Positions 49,732 through 59,243 of a stretch of DNA of 64,000 bases are shown here, in pieces; position 1 is the first letter of the stretch; every line of letters begins with the position of its first letter. The notes under the pieces are model-generated. The model ran no database searches. It had not been told where the DNA came from and saw only the letters and a program-made list of their open reading frames with translations. Both the position numbers and the translations under genes were made by a program. This DNA comes from an uncultured Paracoccaceae bacterium (GTDB taxonomy: Bacteria > Pseudomonadota > Alphaproteobacteria > Rhodobacterales > Rhodobacteraceae), in NCBI GenBank assembly GCA_937146765.1, contig CAKZRP010000066.1:62001-126000 (forward strand), written 5' to 3'.

Positions 49732-50571
49732 TCAGGCGCGGGCGCGGGACTCGTCGGCCTCCTGCCAGGGCGGGGTGATCGAGGGCGCGCCATAGAGAAA
49801 GCCCTGCAGGCAGTCGACACCGCAGTCGATCAGGAAATCCGCATCTTCCTGCCGCTCGACGGATTCGGCGACGATGAACATGTCGAACTGCTTTGCGATG
49901 GCCACCAGCGCACGCACGACCGACTGGTTGTCGTGGTTCTGATGCACGCCGCGCACGAATTGCCCGTCGATCTTCACCGCGTCAAAGAAGAAGTCGCGGA
50001 AATGGCCGATCGCGGTGGTGCCGGCGCCAAAATTGTCGAGCGCAAAGGCGATGCCGTGCTGCTGCATCTGGTCCATGAAGTCGATGACCAGCTCCGGCGC
50101 GGCCATGGCCGAGGCTTCGGAGATCTCCAGCACCAGACGCTCGCCCAGGAACTCGTCGCGGGCGAGGAATTTCTCCAGCACCTTCAGCCATTGGCTATAG
50201 CCGATGGAGCGTGCGGACATGTTGATCGACAGGCGGACGTTGGGATGGCGCGCCAGCACCCGCAGGCCCTGTTCCAGCGCCAGGCAGTCCAGCTTGCGCC
50301 CCAGCTCGCGCTCCTCGATCACGCTCATGAACTCGCGCGCGGGGATGATACGCCCGGTGGCATCCATCACCCGGATGTAGCCCTCGTAAAAAGCAATGGT
50401 ATCCGTTGCATGGCTTTGCACGATGGGCTGATAGGCCAGCAGGGTCTGGTCGTGCTTGACCGCCTCCGCCACCATGTCGACCACATTGCGGTCGCGCGCC
50501 ACGATGGCCGCCGACAGTGGATTTTCTGCCCCTTCCGGGATGTCGGTCTTCCAGAAATGCCGTTTCTTCAC
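49732..50571 (-). CDS. EAL-domain-like protein with altered active site
   Basis: A 279-residue cytosolic protein (from the GTG at 50571; a TTG at 50649 would add 26 residues and the true start is uncertain). It matches the EAL cyclic-di-GMP phosphodiesterase fold: YQPIVQSHATDTIAFYEGYIR, LSINMSA, LVLEISEAS, KIDGQFV and LQGFLYG. EALxR is EGYxR here, and the DDFG motif is DNFG, losing the second metal-binding Asp, so catalysis is doubtful; it may bind c-di-GMP or a partner. No GGDEF or sensor domain precedes it. Confidence 0.82.
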   Translation of the reverse strand: MKKRHFWKTDIPEGAENPLSAAIVARDRNVVDMVAEAVKHDQTLLAYQPIVQSHATDTIAFYEGYIRVMDATGRIIPAREFMSVIEERELGRKLDCLALEQGLRVLARHPNVRLSINMSARSIGYSQWLKVLEKFLARDEFLGERLVLEISEASAMAAPELVIDFMDQMQQHGIAFALDNFGAGTTAIGHFRDFFFDAVKIDGQFVRGVHQNHDNQSVVRALVAIAKQFDMFIVAESVERQEDADFLIDCGVDCLQGFLYGAPSITPPWQEADESRARA

Positions 50572-50738
50572 TTTCTCAGCCCCATCGGTTTCAGGCTCCC
50601 CAGCGCCAGGCAGCCTCCGAGTTGTCGATTGAACCCTACAGTCTCGCAAAAGGGTTGAGCGGGGATTAAAGCGCCAATTTTAGGGATCACCTTTTTTGCC
50701 CGCGCGACGGCGGCCGGAACCGGGCGGCACCGAGCCCG

Positions 50739-51302
50739 TCAGGAGCCGTTGACCAGCGCGCCGATCACCGCGCGCGCACTCTCCGAATTCCAATCCGCCT
50801 CGCCGCGAAGTCGTGCGATTTCATGGCCTTCCGGGTCCAGAATCACGGTGATGGGCAGGCCCAGCACCACCATGTCGCGCGCCACGGCCCCCTTGGGATC
50901 CTGATGGCGGGGCAGGTTGGTCACCCCGATCTCGTCAAAGAATTTCTGGATCCCGGCAGGGTTGTTCCGTCCCGTCGCCAGCGTCAAAACCTCGAAAGAC
51001 TCGCCGCCGAATTCCGATTGCAACGCAGACAGCATCGGCATCTCCTTGCGGCAGGGCGGGCACCAGGTGGCCCAGAAGTTCACCAGCACATATTTGCCCC
51101 GGTAATCCGCCAGCGTCGCGGTGCCCGCGCCATCGGCCAGCTCAAAGCTCTGGGTCGAGACCGGCTTTGCGTCCTCGTGGAACACCAGCTTCTTCATGTC
51201 GCCTTCGCGCAGCGCCTCCACCGCGCTGAAATCTGCCGCCATTGCGGCATTTGCACCCAGGGCGAGGGCCATATAAAGGGAAAGCTGACGAATGAGACGC
51301 AT
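50739..51302 (-). CDS. TlpA-family thioredoxin-like disulfide reductase
   Basis: A 187-residue periplasmic protein: signal peptide at 1-22 (LYMALALGANAAMA), then a thioredoxin fold with the redox pair in NFWATWCPPCRKEMPML near residue 80 and the cis-proline region in LPITVILDPEGH near 151. TlpA-like proteins keep apocytochrome or oxidase cysteines reduced; the exact substrate is unknown. Its start is 20 bases from the divergent argH start, so promoters overlap. Length is typical. Confidence 0.92.
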   Translation of the reverse strand: MRLIRQLSLYMALALGANAAMAADFSAVEALREGDMKKLVFHEDAKPVSTQSFELADGAGTATLADYRGKYVLVNFWATWCPPCRKEMPMLSALQSEFGGESFEVLTLATGRNNPAGIQKFFDEIGVTNLPRHQDPKGAVARDMVVLGLPITVILDPEGHEIARLRGEADWNSESARAVIGALVNGS

Positions 51303-51322
51303 GTTAACTCCAGGGTTGGGCC

Positions 51323-52714
51323 ATGACAGACAAGACCTCGAACCAGATGTGGGGCGGCCGCTTTGCCGCCGGACCGGACGCGATCATGGAAGCAATCAAT
51401 GCTTCTATCGGGTTCGACCAGCGCATGGCAGCGCAGGATATTGCTGGCTCGCGGGCTCATGCGGCGATGCTCGCCGCCACCGGCGTCATTACGGATAATG
51501 ATGCCGAGGCGATCCGTGAAGGGCTGCTCACCGTTTTGTCAGAGATCGAAAGCGGCAGCTTCCAGTTCTCCACCGCCCTCGAAGACATCCACATGAACGT
51601 CGAGGCCCGCCTGAAAGAGGTGATTGGCGAACCGGCAGGCCGTCTTCACACCGGGCGCAGCCGCAACGATCAGGTGGCAACCGACTTCAAACTTTGGGTG
51701 CGCGATCAGTTTGACGCCGCCGAAAAGGGGATCGAGGCGCTGATCCGCGCGCTGGTCGCGCAGGCCGAGGCGGGTGCTGATTGGGTGATGCCGGGCTTCA
51801 CCCACCTGCAGACCGCGCAACCCGTCACCTGGGGTCATCACATGATGGCCTATGTGGAGATGTTTGGCCGCGACCTCTCCCGTGTGCGCGATGCCCGTGC
51901 CCGAATGAACGAATCGCCCCTTGGCGCCGCAGCGCTGGCCGGGACCTCCTTCCCGATCGACCGCGAGATGACCGCCAAGGCCTTGGGCTTTGACCGCCCG
52001 GCCGCAAATTCGCTCGACGCCGTGTCGGATCGTGATTTCGCGCTGGAGTTCCTCTCGACCGCCTCGATCTGCGCCATGCACCTCAGCCGCTTTGCCGAGG
52101 AGCTGGTGATCTGGTCCTCCGCCCAGTTCCGTTTCGTGATCCTGTCGGATCGCTTCTCCACCGGCTCCTCCATCATGCCGCAAAAGAAAAACCCCGACGC
52201 AGCCGAGCTGATCCGCGCCAAGGTGGGCCGGATTTTTGGCGCCAATACCGCGCTGATGATGGTGATGAAGGGGCTGCCCTTGGCCTATTCCAAGGACATG
52301 CAGGAAGACAAGGAGCAGGTCTTTGACGCCGCCGACAACTGGATGCTGGCGCTGGCCGCGATGGAAGGCATGGTCAAGGACATGACCGCCAACCGCGCCA
52401 GCCTTGCCGCCGCTGCAGGCTCCGGCTTCTCCACCGCCACCGATCTGGCCGATTGGATGGTGCGGGTGCTCAAGGTGCCGTTCCGCGATGCTCACCATGT
52501 CACCGGCGCGCTGGTGGCGATGGCCGAAGGGCGCGGCTGCGATTTGCCGGACCTCAGCCTTCAGGACATGAAATCCGTGCATGAGGGCATCACCGAGGAT
52601 ATCTTCACCGTGCTGGGGGTCGAGAATTCGGTCAACTCCCGCATGTCCTACGGCGGCACCGCGCCCGCGCAGGTGCGCGCGCAGGTGGCCCGCTGGAAAG
52701 AGATCCTGGGCTAA
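51323..52714 (+). CDS. argH: Argininosuccinate lyase
   Basis: Cleaves argininosuccinate to arginine and fumarate, the last step of arginine synthesis. The 463-residue protein has the [11 protein letters not shown] start, [13 protein letters not shown] near residue 109, the [15 protein letters not shown] histidine region near 158, and the superfamily signature [15 protein letters not shown] near 282 with its mobile serine loop. Length is exact. It is followed within 24 bases by a small lipoprotein gene and then lysA. Confidence 0.96.
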   Translation: MTDKTSNQMWGGRFAAGPDAIMEAINASIGFDQRMAAQDIAGSRAHAAMLAATGVITDNDAEAIREGLLTVLSEIESGSFQFSTALEDIHMNVEARLKEVIGEPAGRLHTGRSRNDQVATDFKLWVRDQFDAAEKGIEALIRALVAQAEAGADWVMPGFTHLQTAQPVTWGHHMMAYVEMFGRDLSRVRDARARMNESPLGAAALAGTSFPIDREMTAKALGFDRPAANSLDAVSDRDFALEFLSTASICAMHLSRFAEELVIWSSAQFRFVILSDRFSTGSSIMPQKKNPDAAELIRAKVGRIFGANTALMMVMKGLPLAYSKDMQEDKEQVFDAADNWMLALAAMEGMVKDMTANRASLAAAAGSGFSTATDLADWMVRVLKVPFRDAHHVTGALVAMAEGRGCDLPDLSLQDMKSVHEGITEDIFTVLGVENSVNSRMSYGGTAPAQVRAQVARWKEILG

Positions 52715-52738
52715 GGGCCCGTCATCAGGAGAAACCGC

Positions 52739-52915
52739 ATGACGCGCATTCTGACTGTCCTCGGCCTTGCCCTGACCCTCGCCGCTTGCGGCGTGGATGG
52801 CGAGCCGGTGCGCCCGAGCCTCAACGCGGGGCTCGGGATTTCCAGCAGCGGCGTGCATCTGGGTGGCACGGTCGGGGTCAACAAGGGCCCCGTCACCGTC
52901 AGCCTCGGCCTGTGA
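52739..52915 (+). CDS. Small lipoprotein, LptM-like
   Basis: A 58-residue lipoprotein with a signal MTRILTVLGLALTLAA ending in lipobox LAAC (mature Cys at 17). Right after the cysteine comes GVDGEPVRP, close to the CGxxGPxxxP pattern of the LptM (YifL/LPAM_2) family, which helps mature the LPS translocon LptD in E. coli. The position between argH and lysA is also typical for that family. Function here is inference. A GGAG site precedes the ATG, and its stop shares a base with the next small ORF. Confidence 0.7.
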   Translation: MTRILTVLGLALTLAACGVDGEPVRPSLNAGLGISSSGVHLGGTVGVNKGPVTVSLGL

Positions 52916-53079
52916 TGCGATCTGTGATGCCATCTCTGAGACCTGCTCTTGTCGGGCTCATCCTGTTGCTGGTGGCGGGCTGCGAGGCCAGGCCGCCGCA
53001 ACCGCGACCCGCCGCGCCGAGCGCTGCGGGCATCCAGATTTCCGGCGAGGCGCGTGTGGGTGTGGTCTGGGGCGATTAG
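52915..53079 (+). CDS. Second small lipoprotein
   Basis: A 54-residue protein starting at the ATG that overlaps the previous TGA by one base. The signal (LVGLILLLVAGC) carries a clear lipobox, and the mature part is Pro/Arg-rich followed by GIQISGEARVGVVWG. The last stretch resembles the GISSSGVHLGGTVGV end of the preceding lipoprotein, suggesting the two arose by duplication. It lacks the CGxxG motif. It lies 129 bases before lysA. Confidence 0.6.
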   Translation: MRSVMPSLRPALVGLILLLVAGCEARPPQPRPAAPSAAGIQISGEARVGVVWGD

Positions 53080-53208
53080 GCCACCCCCGACTTTCTCTGC
53101 CAGACCGCAGACGCCTTGCCCGCGAGACGGCCGGGTGGCGTCCCCAGCTCAGGTTCCCCGCAGCGGAATCATTTGCCCGAAAGGCCCGTTTTGCCCTAAA
53201 CGCTGGCC

Positions 53209-54477
53209 ATGGATCATTTTCTCTACCGCGATGGCGCGCTGTTCGCCGAAGACGTCCCCGTAGCCGAGATTGCCGCTGCGGTGGGTACGCCGTTCTATGT
53301 CTATTCCACCGCCACGCTCCTGCGCCATTTCCGTCTGTTTGACGAGGCGCTTCAGGGCACTGACCACCTCGTCTGCTACGCGATGAAGGCCGCCTCCAAT
53401 CAGGCGATCCTCAAGACGCTGGCCGAGGCTGGGGCCGGCATGGATGTGGTGAGCGAGGGCGAATACCGCCGCGCCAGGGCCGCAGGCGTGCCGGGCGACA
53501 AGATCGTCTTCTCCGGCGTGGGCAAAACCGCGGATGAAATCCGAACCGCGCTGACTGGCGGCATCCGCCAGTTCAACGTGGAGTCCGAGCCGGAGATGGA
53601 GGTGATCAACGCGGTTGCCCTCGACCTCGGCCTGCGCGCGCCGATCACCGTGCGGGTCAATCCTGACGTGGACGCCAAGACCCACGCCAAGATCGCCACC
53701 GGCAAATCCGAGAACAAATTCGGCATCCCGATCGCCCGTGCCCGCGAGGTCTACGCCCATGCCGCCAGCCTGCCGGGGCTGGAGGTGATCGGTATCGACG
53801 TCCACATCGGTTCGCAACTCACGGAACTGGAACCCTTCCGCCTCGCCTATCAAAAGGTGGCCGAGTTGACCGAGACCCTGCGCGCCGATGGTCACGACAT
53901 CCGTCGCCTCGATCTCGGCGGCGGTCTCGGCATCCCCTATACCCGCTCGAACGAAGCGCCGCCCCTGCCGGTGGAATACGGCCAGCTGATCAAGGATACC
54001 CTCGGCCATCTGGGCTGCGAGATCGAGATCGAGCCGGGCCGCTTGATTGCGGGCAACGCGGGCCTGATGGTCTCCAAGGTGATCTATGTGAAGAACGGCG
54101 AGGGGCGCGATTTTCTCATCCTCGACGGGGCGATGAACGACCTCATCCGCCCGGCGATGTATGACGCCCATCACGACATCATCCCGGTGATCGAGGCCAC
54201 TCCGGGTGTCGAGCCGCAGCCCTATGACATCGTCGGCCCCGTCTGCGAAAGCGGCGATACCTTCGCCAAGCAGCGCCTGATGCCGCCCTTGGGCGCCGGC
54301 GACCTCGTGGCCTTCCGCAGTGCCGGGGCTTACGGCGCGGTGATGTCCAGCGAATACAACTCCCGCCCCCTGATCCCCGAGGTTCTGGTGCATGGCGATC
54401 AATTTGCAGTCATCCGGGCGCGCCCGACCTTTGACGAGATGATAAATCGCGATACCATCCCCGAATGGCTAGCCTGA
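53209..54477 (+). CDS. lysA: Diaminopimelate decarboxylase
   Basis: PLP enzyme that decarboxylates meso-diaminopimelate to lysine. The 422-residue protein has the PLP lysine in CYAMKAASNQAILK near residue 46, HIGSQLTELEPF near 199, LGGGLGIPY near 237, EPGRLIAGNAG near 277, and the dimer-interface GPVCESGDTF near 343. Length is normal. It follows the lipoprotein pair; the arrangement argH-lipoprotein-lysA-TIGR02302 is usual for this order. Confidence 0.96.
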   Translation: MDHFLYRDGALFAEDVPVAEIAAAVGTPFYVYSTATLLRHFRLFDEALQGTDHLVCYAMKAASNQAILKTLAEAGAGMDVVSEGEYRRARAAGVPGDKIVFSGVGKTADEIRTALTGGIRQFNVESEPEMEVINAVALDLGLRAPITVRVNPDVDAKTHAKIATGKSENKFGIPIARAREVYAHAASLPGLEVIGIDVHIGSQLTELEPFRLAYQKVAELTETLRADGHDIRRLDLGGGLGIPYTRSNEAPPLPVEYGQLIKDTLGHLGCEIEIEPGRLIAGNAGLMVSKVIYVKNGEGRDFLILDGAMNDLIRPAMYDAHHDIIPVIEATPGVEPQPYDIVGPVCESGDTFAKQRLMPPLGAGDLVAFRSAGAYGAVMSSEYNSRPLIPEVLVHGDQFAVIRARPTFDEMINRDTIPEWLA

Positions 54478-54578
54478 AACGCGCCCCGGCCCGCCCCGCC
54501 ATGGGACGGGCCTAAGCGTGGCCTGAGCCATATGTGCGGCGGACGAACCGCCGCCCCCCGGCGCGGAGGCAGAGCCTT

Positions 54579-57236
54579 ATGACAGAGCATCCCACCCCCG
54601 ACGCAGCGCGTGCGGAGCCCATCGCGGGACCGGCCGCTCTGGCCCCCCTGCGCCGGGCGATCTGGCTCACGCGGGCGGGGATGGTGGCGGAACGCTTCTG
54701 GCGCGCCTTCTGGCCCCTGGCCTCGATCCTCTTCCTTGCCCTTGGCGTGGTGCTGCTCGGCGGGCTCGACTGGGCGCTGGTGGAGGCGGTCTGGGCCTTG
54801 GCGGTGCTGGTGCTGCTGGGGCTGGCGGCAAGCCTGATCTGGGGGCTGATGCGCTTTCGCTGGCCGCGCCGTGCCGAGGCGCTGGCCCGGCTGGACGAGA
54901 CCCTGCCGGGCCGTCCGATCACCGCGCTTCTGGACCGTCAGGCCTCCGGTGCGCAGGATCCCGCCTCCGCCGCCCTCTGGCGGGCGCATCAGGCGCGCAT
55001 GGGCGCCCGCGCGGCCCAAGCCGAAGCCCCGGCGCCCAACCTCAGGATTTCCGACCGCGACCCCTTTGCCCTGCGCTATGTGGCGGTCGTGGTGCTGGCG
55101 ACCGGCGCGCTCTTCGGGACCGCCTGGCGCGCGGGCACCGTGGCCGATCTTCTGCCCGGTGGCGGCAGTGCCAGCCTCTCGGGACCGACCTGGGAAGGCT
55201 GGATGGAGCCGCCGCGCTACACCGGCCTGCCGACGCTCTACCTCGGAGACATGACCGGGACGGAACTGCAGGTGCCCGCAGGCAGCCAGATCACCCTGCG
55301 CTTTTACGGCGAGGTGGGTAACCTCACCCTGGCAGAGACCGTCTCGGGACGCGCGGGCGAGTTGCCCTCCGCCTCCACCCCGGAACAGAGCTTTGCGGTG
55401 CAGCAGGCCGGCACCCTCGCCATCGACGGGCCGGGCGGGCGCGCCTGGGCGGTCAAGGTGATCCCCGATGCCGCGCCCCGGATCGCCCTCAACGGCGACC
55501 CCCAGCTGTCGGCGGAGGGAATGCTGACATTGCCCTTCAGCGCCAGCGACGATTATGGCGTGGTCGGCGGCACGGTCACCATCGCGCTGGATCTCGACCG
55601 GCTGGAGCGCCGCCATGGCCTCGGCACCGCCCCCGATCCGCGCGAGCCGATCACCCTGGCGCTGCCGCTCTCGTTGACCGGCGACCGGCGGTTGTTCACT
55701 GAAGCACTGGTAGAGGATTTTGCCGCTCATCCCTGGGCCAATATGCCGGTGACCTTCAGCTTCCGCTCCGAGGATGCCCCCGGTCAGGTCAGCCTGCCTG
55801 CGACCCTGGCCGCCCCGCTCACCGCGCGGCGGTTCTTCGACCCGCTGGCGGCCTCCCTGATCGAACAGCGGCGCGACCTTCTTTGGGCGCGCGCCAATGC
55901 CAGCCGGGTGGCGCAGATCCTGCGCACCCTCACGCATCGGCCCGAGGATTTGTTCCACGATACGGGCGACTACCTGCAGCTGCGCACCATCCTGAAGCGG
56001 CTTGAGGACTATACCACCGAGGCCGGCCTCAGCCCCGCCCATCAGGAAGAGATCGCCACCGCGCTCTGGGATCTGGCGACCCGGATCGAGGAGGGCGACG
56101 TCGGCGATGCGCTGGCGCGGATGCAGCAGGCGCAGGAACGCCTCAGCCAGGCTATGCGTGACGGGGCCAGCGAGGAAGAAATCGCCCGCCTGATGCAGGA
56201 GCTGCGCGAGGCCACGCAGGATTACCTGCGGCAATTGTCGCGTCAGGCCCAGCAGGACAGCCAGGATCAGGACCTGAGCGAAAGCCAGCAGCAATCCATG
56301 CAGCTGAGCCAGCAGGATCTGCAGGCGATGATGGACCGCATCCAGGAGCTGATGGAACAGGGCCGCATGGCCGAGGCCGAGCAGGCCCTGCGTGAGTTCC
56401 AGCAGATGATGGAGAACATGCGGGTGACCCAGGGCCAGGGCGGGCGGGGCAACAGCCCCGGCCAACAGGCGATGGAGGATCTTGCCGAGACCCTGCGCGA
56501 CCAGCAGGGCCTGTCGGATCAGGCCTTCCGCGACCTGCAGGAACAGTTCAACCCCAATGCCCGCCGGGGCGAGAGCCAGGGCAACGAAGGCCGCAATGGG
56601 GGTCTGGGCCGGGGCCAGGAACATGAGGGCGGCCAGGGCGGTCAGGGCAATGACGGCAGCCAGCCCGGCGATCAGGACAACGCCGAAGGCGGTCAGGGTC
56701 AGGGCGGCAGCTCCGAACCCGGTGCGCCTGAGCCCGGCAGCCCGCAGGATCTGGCACAGCGCCAGCAGGCCCTGCGCGACCAGCTGCAACGCCAGCGCGA
56801 CGGCCTGCCCCTGGGCGGCGAGGAAGGCGAGGCTGCGCGCCGCTCGCTCGATCAGGCGGGCCGGGCGATGGAAGGGGCCGAACAGTCCCTGCGGGAGGGC
56901 GACTATGCCGAGGCCATCGACCGTCAGTCCGAGGCGATGGAGGCCCTGCGCGAAGGCATGCGTGCCCTGGGCGAGGCAATGGCCGAACAGCAGCAGCAGG
57001 GCCAGCAGCCCGGCAACCAGCAGGGGCAGGGCAACCGCCAGGGCAATGCGCTCGACCCGCTGGGCCGCGACCGCAACGGTCAGGGTGGCGACTACTTCAG
57101 CCGCGACACCCTGGGCGAGGGTCAGGCCTATCGCCGCGCCTGGGATCTGCTGGAGGAAATCCGCCGCCGCGCGGGCGAGCGTGACCGCAGCGACAGCGAA
57201 CGCAGCTACCTGCAACGCCTGCTTGACCATTTCTGA
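54579..57236 (+). CDS. TIGR02302/DUF4175 family membrane protein
   Basis: An 885-residue alphaproteobacterial family protein. Two transmembrane helices lie near the N-terminus (about residues 40-90, LASILFLALGVVLLGGLDWAL and LVEAVWALAVLVLLGLAASL) and a third near 165-185. The middle is soluble, and from about residue 500 on the protein becomes Gln/Glu/Gly-rich and coiled coil, with MQQAQERLSQAMRDG-like heptads and a low-complexity GGQGGQGN-type segment. Function is unknown. ATG 54579 has a GGAGG site. It lies 101 bases after lysA. Confidence 0.88.
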   Translation: MTEHPTPDAARAEPIAGPAALAPLRRAIWLTRAGMVAERFWRAFWPLASILFLALGVVLLGGLDWALVEAVWALAVLVLLGLAASLIWGLMRFRWPRRAEALARLDETLPGRPITALLDRQASGAQDPASAALWRAHQARMGARAAQAEAPAPNLRISDRDPFALRYVAVVVLATGALFGTAWRAGTVADLLPGGGSASLSGPTWEGWMEPPRYTGLPTLYLGDMTGTELQVPAGSQITLRFYGEVGNLTLAETVSGRAGELPSASTPEQSFAVQQAGTLAIDGPGGRAWAVKVIPDAAPRIALNGDPQLSAEGMLTLPFSASDDYGVVGGTVTIALDLDRLERRHGLGTAPDPREPITLALPLSLTGDRRLFTEALVEDFAAHPWANMPVTFSFRSEDAPGQVSLPATLAAPLTARRFFDPLAASLIEQRRDLLWARANASRVAQILRTLTHRPEDLFHDTGDYLQLRTILKRLEDYTTEAGLSPAHQEEIATALWDLATRIEEGDVGDALARMQQAQERLSQAMRDGASEEEIARLMQELREATQDYLRQLSRQAQQDSQDQDLSESQQQSMQLSQQDLQAMMDRIQELMEQGRMAEAEQALREFQQMMENMRVTQGQGGRGNSPGQQAMEDLAETLRDQQGLSDQAFRDLQEQFNPNARRGESQGNEGRNGGLGRGQEHEGGQGGQGNDGSQPGDQDNAEGGQGQGGSSEPGAPEPGSPQDLAQRQQALRDQLQRQRDGLPLGGEEGEAARRSLDQAGRAMEGAEQSLREGDYAEAIDRQSEAMEALREGMRALGEAMAEQQQQGQQPGNQQGQGNRQGNALDPLGRDRNGQGGDYFSRDTLGEGQAYRRAWDLLEEIRRRAGERDRSDSERSYLQRLLDHF

Positions 57237-57268
57237 TCGGGGGCAGGGCAGGGGCCTCAGGCCAACAT

Positions 57269-57288
57269 CCGCGCGGCGCACCGCGCGG
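57269..57288. terminator. Hairpin between convergent genes
   Basis: CCGCGCGG repeated as an inverted pair around CGCA, in the 75-base gap after the TIGR02302 gene. No T-run. Confidence 0.35.
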
Positions 57289-57311
57289 GTGGTCTCGATT
57301 GGTGGGGCCGG

Positions 57312-58352
57312 TTACTCTGTCGCCAGGGCCTTGGCCTGCGCATCAAGCCAGAGTCGCGCCTGATCCACCATCGCCACATAGGTGCTGAGGTAGGGATCGC
57401 TCTGCGGTAGTTTCGCCGCGATCATCGGGGCCTTGGCATAGACAAGGATCGCCAGCAGCATCAAGAGCACCACGGTCAGAAACCCGCGCGAGAAGCCGCT
57501 GCGGCGGGGCGGCAGGGAGGCCTCTTCCTGCGGGCGCGAGGCACTCTGGCCACTGCCGGTCGCGAACTTGGGGTTCACCTCTTCGATATCGGGCAGCAAT
57601 CCCCGCCGCGAGGGCATCTCCACCGCCCGCGCCTCGGGATGGCTGGCGGCAGCGGCCACGGCGGCGACTCCCGCAGGCTCGCCGCGCATCCGCGCCATGC
57701 GCTCCTGCGCCTGCCGGTTGCGGCGGGTCTTCTCGTCCTCGACCGGATCCTCCAACCCCAGCTCGGTCTGGGTCTCGAGGCTCTCCTGACGTCCCGACCG
57801 CAAAGCCGACTCGCGCATGGCTTCCTCGCGCAGCACCCGCGAGACATCCGGGTCGAGCCGCCGTTTCACCGGCTCTTCCACCTGCGGCGGGGGCAAAGGG
57901 TCCTCCTCCGGCTCGGACTCGTCGTCCATGCCCTCGTTCATATCCGCGTCGAAAGCGTCTTCCGCTGCGTCCTCGGGCTCGGCCTCTGCCGCTTCCGCCT
58001 CCGCAAGGCTCGCCTCCTGCGCCGACAGGGCCGGGCTCTCGGGATCCTCGTGCCAGCGGGCAGAGGGCTCCTCCGGCTGGTCCCACTCGCCCGGATCTTC
58101 GGGCCAATGGTCCCTCTCGACCGAACGCAGCTCTGCCGGAGCCTCCTCCGTCAGAGCTCCCTCTTCCGCCTCCGGCTCCGGTGCAGGTTCGGCTTCGGCA
58201 ACCGCCGCCGCCCCGCTCTGCGCCAGCATCCGCGCCGAAAGCTGATACCAGGTGTCCCCGCAGTTGGAGCATTGCACATCGCGCCCTTCGTCCGGGATCA
58301 CATCCTCGGGCACCTCATACTGTGCGCCGCAATTGGGACAAATCAGTCTCAT
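57312..58352 (-). CDS. MJ0042-type zinc-ribbon protein with C-terminal membrane helix
   Basis: A 346-residue protein. The N-terminus is a zinc ribbon with cysteines at 5, 8, 28 and 31 (ICPNCGAQYEV, then VQCSNCGDTWYQ). A long acidic, low-complexity middle (about 50-230) rich in Glu and Ala follows, then a transmembrane helix near residues 285-310 (FLTVVLLMLLAILVYAKAP) and a short C-terminal domain. In this family the ribbon is cytosolic. Its role is unknown. It is divergent from ftsE, sharing a 213-base promoter region. Confidence 0.87.
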   Translation of the reverse strand: MRLICPNCGAQYEVPEDVIPDEGRDVQCSNCGDTWYQLSARMLAQSGAAAVAEAEPAPEPEAEEGALTEEAPAELRSVERDHWPEDPGEWDQPEEPSARWHEDPESPALSAQEASLAEAEAAEAEPEDAAEDAFDADMNEGMDDESEPEEDPLPPPQVEEPVKRRLDPDVSRVLREEAMRESALRSGRQESLETQTELGLEDPVEDEKTRRNRQAQERMARMRGEPAGVAAVAAAASHPEARAVEMPSRRGLLPDIEEVNPKFATGSGQSASRPQEEASLPPRRSGFSRGFLTVVLLMLLAILVYAKAPMIAAKLPQSDPYLSTYVAMVDQARLWLDAQAKALATE

Positions 58353-58565
58353 CCGGTCTCCTTGGCGCGCGCGCGCACCGCGAAAAGTGAATACTTACGC
58401 GATCATAGTAACTTCGACTGAGGCAAGAAAGAGCCAATCCCCGCCGCCCGTCCAGATTGCACCGCCCGCAAGGCACCGCATCCCATTGAATCCGGCGCTC
58501 TGGTCGTGCAAAACACCGCGACGGCGCAGCCCTGCGCCGGGATACAGACGGGCGGGACATCTATC

Positions 58566-59243
58566 GTGATCGAACTTGAGGACGTGGGCTACAATTATGG
58601 CGGGGGGGAGCTGTTCAGCAACCTCTCGGTGCAGCTTGCGCCGGGCTCGTTCCACTTTCTGACCGGGCCTTCGGGCGCGGGCAAGACCACGCTTCTGAAG
58701 CTCTGCTACGGTGCGTTGACGCCGACGGCGGGCCGGGTGCGCGCCTTCAACATGGATGTGAAGGGGCTCGATCGCGACCAGATGGCCTATCTGCGCCGCC
58801 GCATCGGGGTGGTGCATCAGGATTGCCGCTTTCTCGACCACCTGCCGGTGGTGGAAAACATCGCCCTGCCGCTCACGGTCTCCGGGCGCGGCCTCAGTGA
58901 GGAACAAGCCAACCTGCACGAATTGATGAGCTGGGTCGGCCTGTCCGAGCGCATGGACGCGCTGCCGCCGGAACTCTCGGGTGGTGAGCGCCAGCGCGCC
59001 GCCCTGGCCCGCGCGGTGATCCTCAGCCCCGATGTGATCATCGCCGACGAGCCCACCGGCAACGTCGACTGGGAAATGTCGCAGCGGCTGTTGCGCTTGC
59101 TGGTCGAACTCAACCACATGGGCAAGACCATCCTTGTCGCCACCCATGACCTGCCGCTGATCCGGGCCGCCAAGAACCAGGTGCAGGCCCGCGTGCTGCG
59201 GCTCTCGAACCGGCAGATCATCTCGGCGGGGGCAGACCTATGA
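58566..59243 (+). CDS. ftsE: Cell-division ABC transporter ATP-binding protein FtsE
   Basis: ATPase of the FtsEX complex that regulates peptidoglycan hydrolases at division. The 225-residue protein has Walker A GPSGAGKTTLLKLCYG near residue 36, the Q-loop VVHQDCRFLDHLP, signature LSGGERQRAALARA near 138, and Walker B VIIADEPTGNVDWE near 158. The GTG at 58566 gives the usual IELEDVGYNYGGG start; a GTG 20 codons upstream is in frame but less likely. It overlaps ftsX by four bases. Confidence 0.93.
   Translation: MIELEDVGYNYGGGELFSNLSVQLAPGSFHFLTGPSGAGKTTLLKLCYGALTPTAGRVRAFNMDVKGLDRDQMAYLRRRIGVVHQDCRFLDHLPVVENIALPLTVSGRGLSEEQANLHELMSWVGLSERMDALPPELSGGERQRAALARAVILSPDVIIADEPTGNVDWEMSQRLLRLLVELNHMGKTILVATHDLPLIRAAKNQVQARVLRLSNRQIISAGADL

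Noticed and set aside
56270..57080. Repetitive-looking Gln/Gly-rich DNA as a tandem repeat or mobile insertion
   Set aside because: It is in frame within the TIGR02302 family protein, whose C-terminal half is normally low-complexity.
54399..57281. A 960-codon reverse-strand frame opposite the TIGR02302 gene
   Set aside because: Shadow frame of the Gln/Gly-rich coding sequence; no ribosome site or family motif, and the forward frame is a known family.
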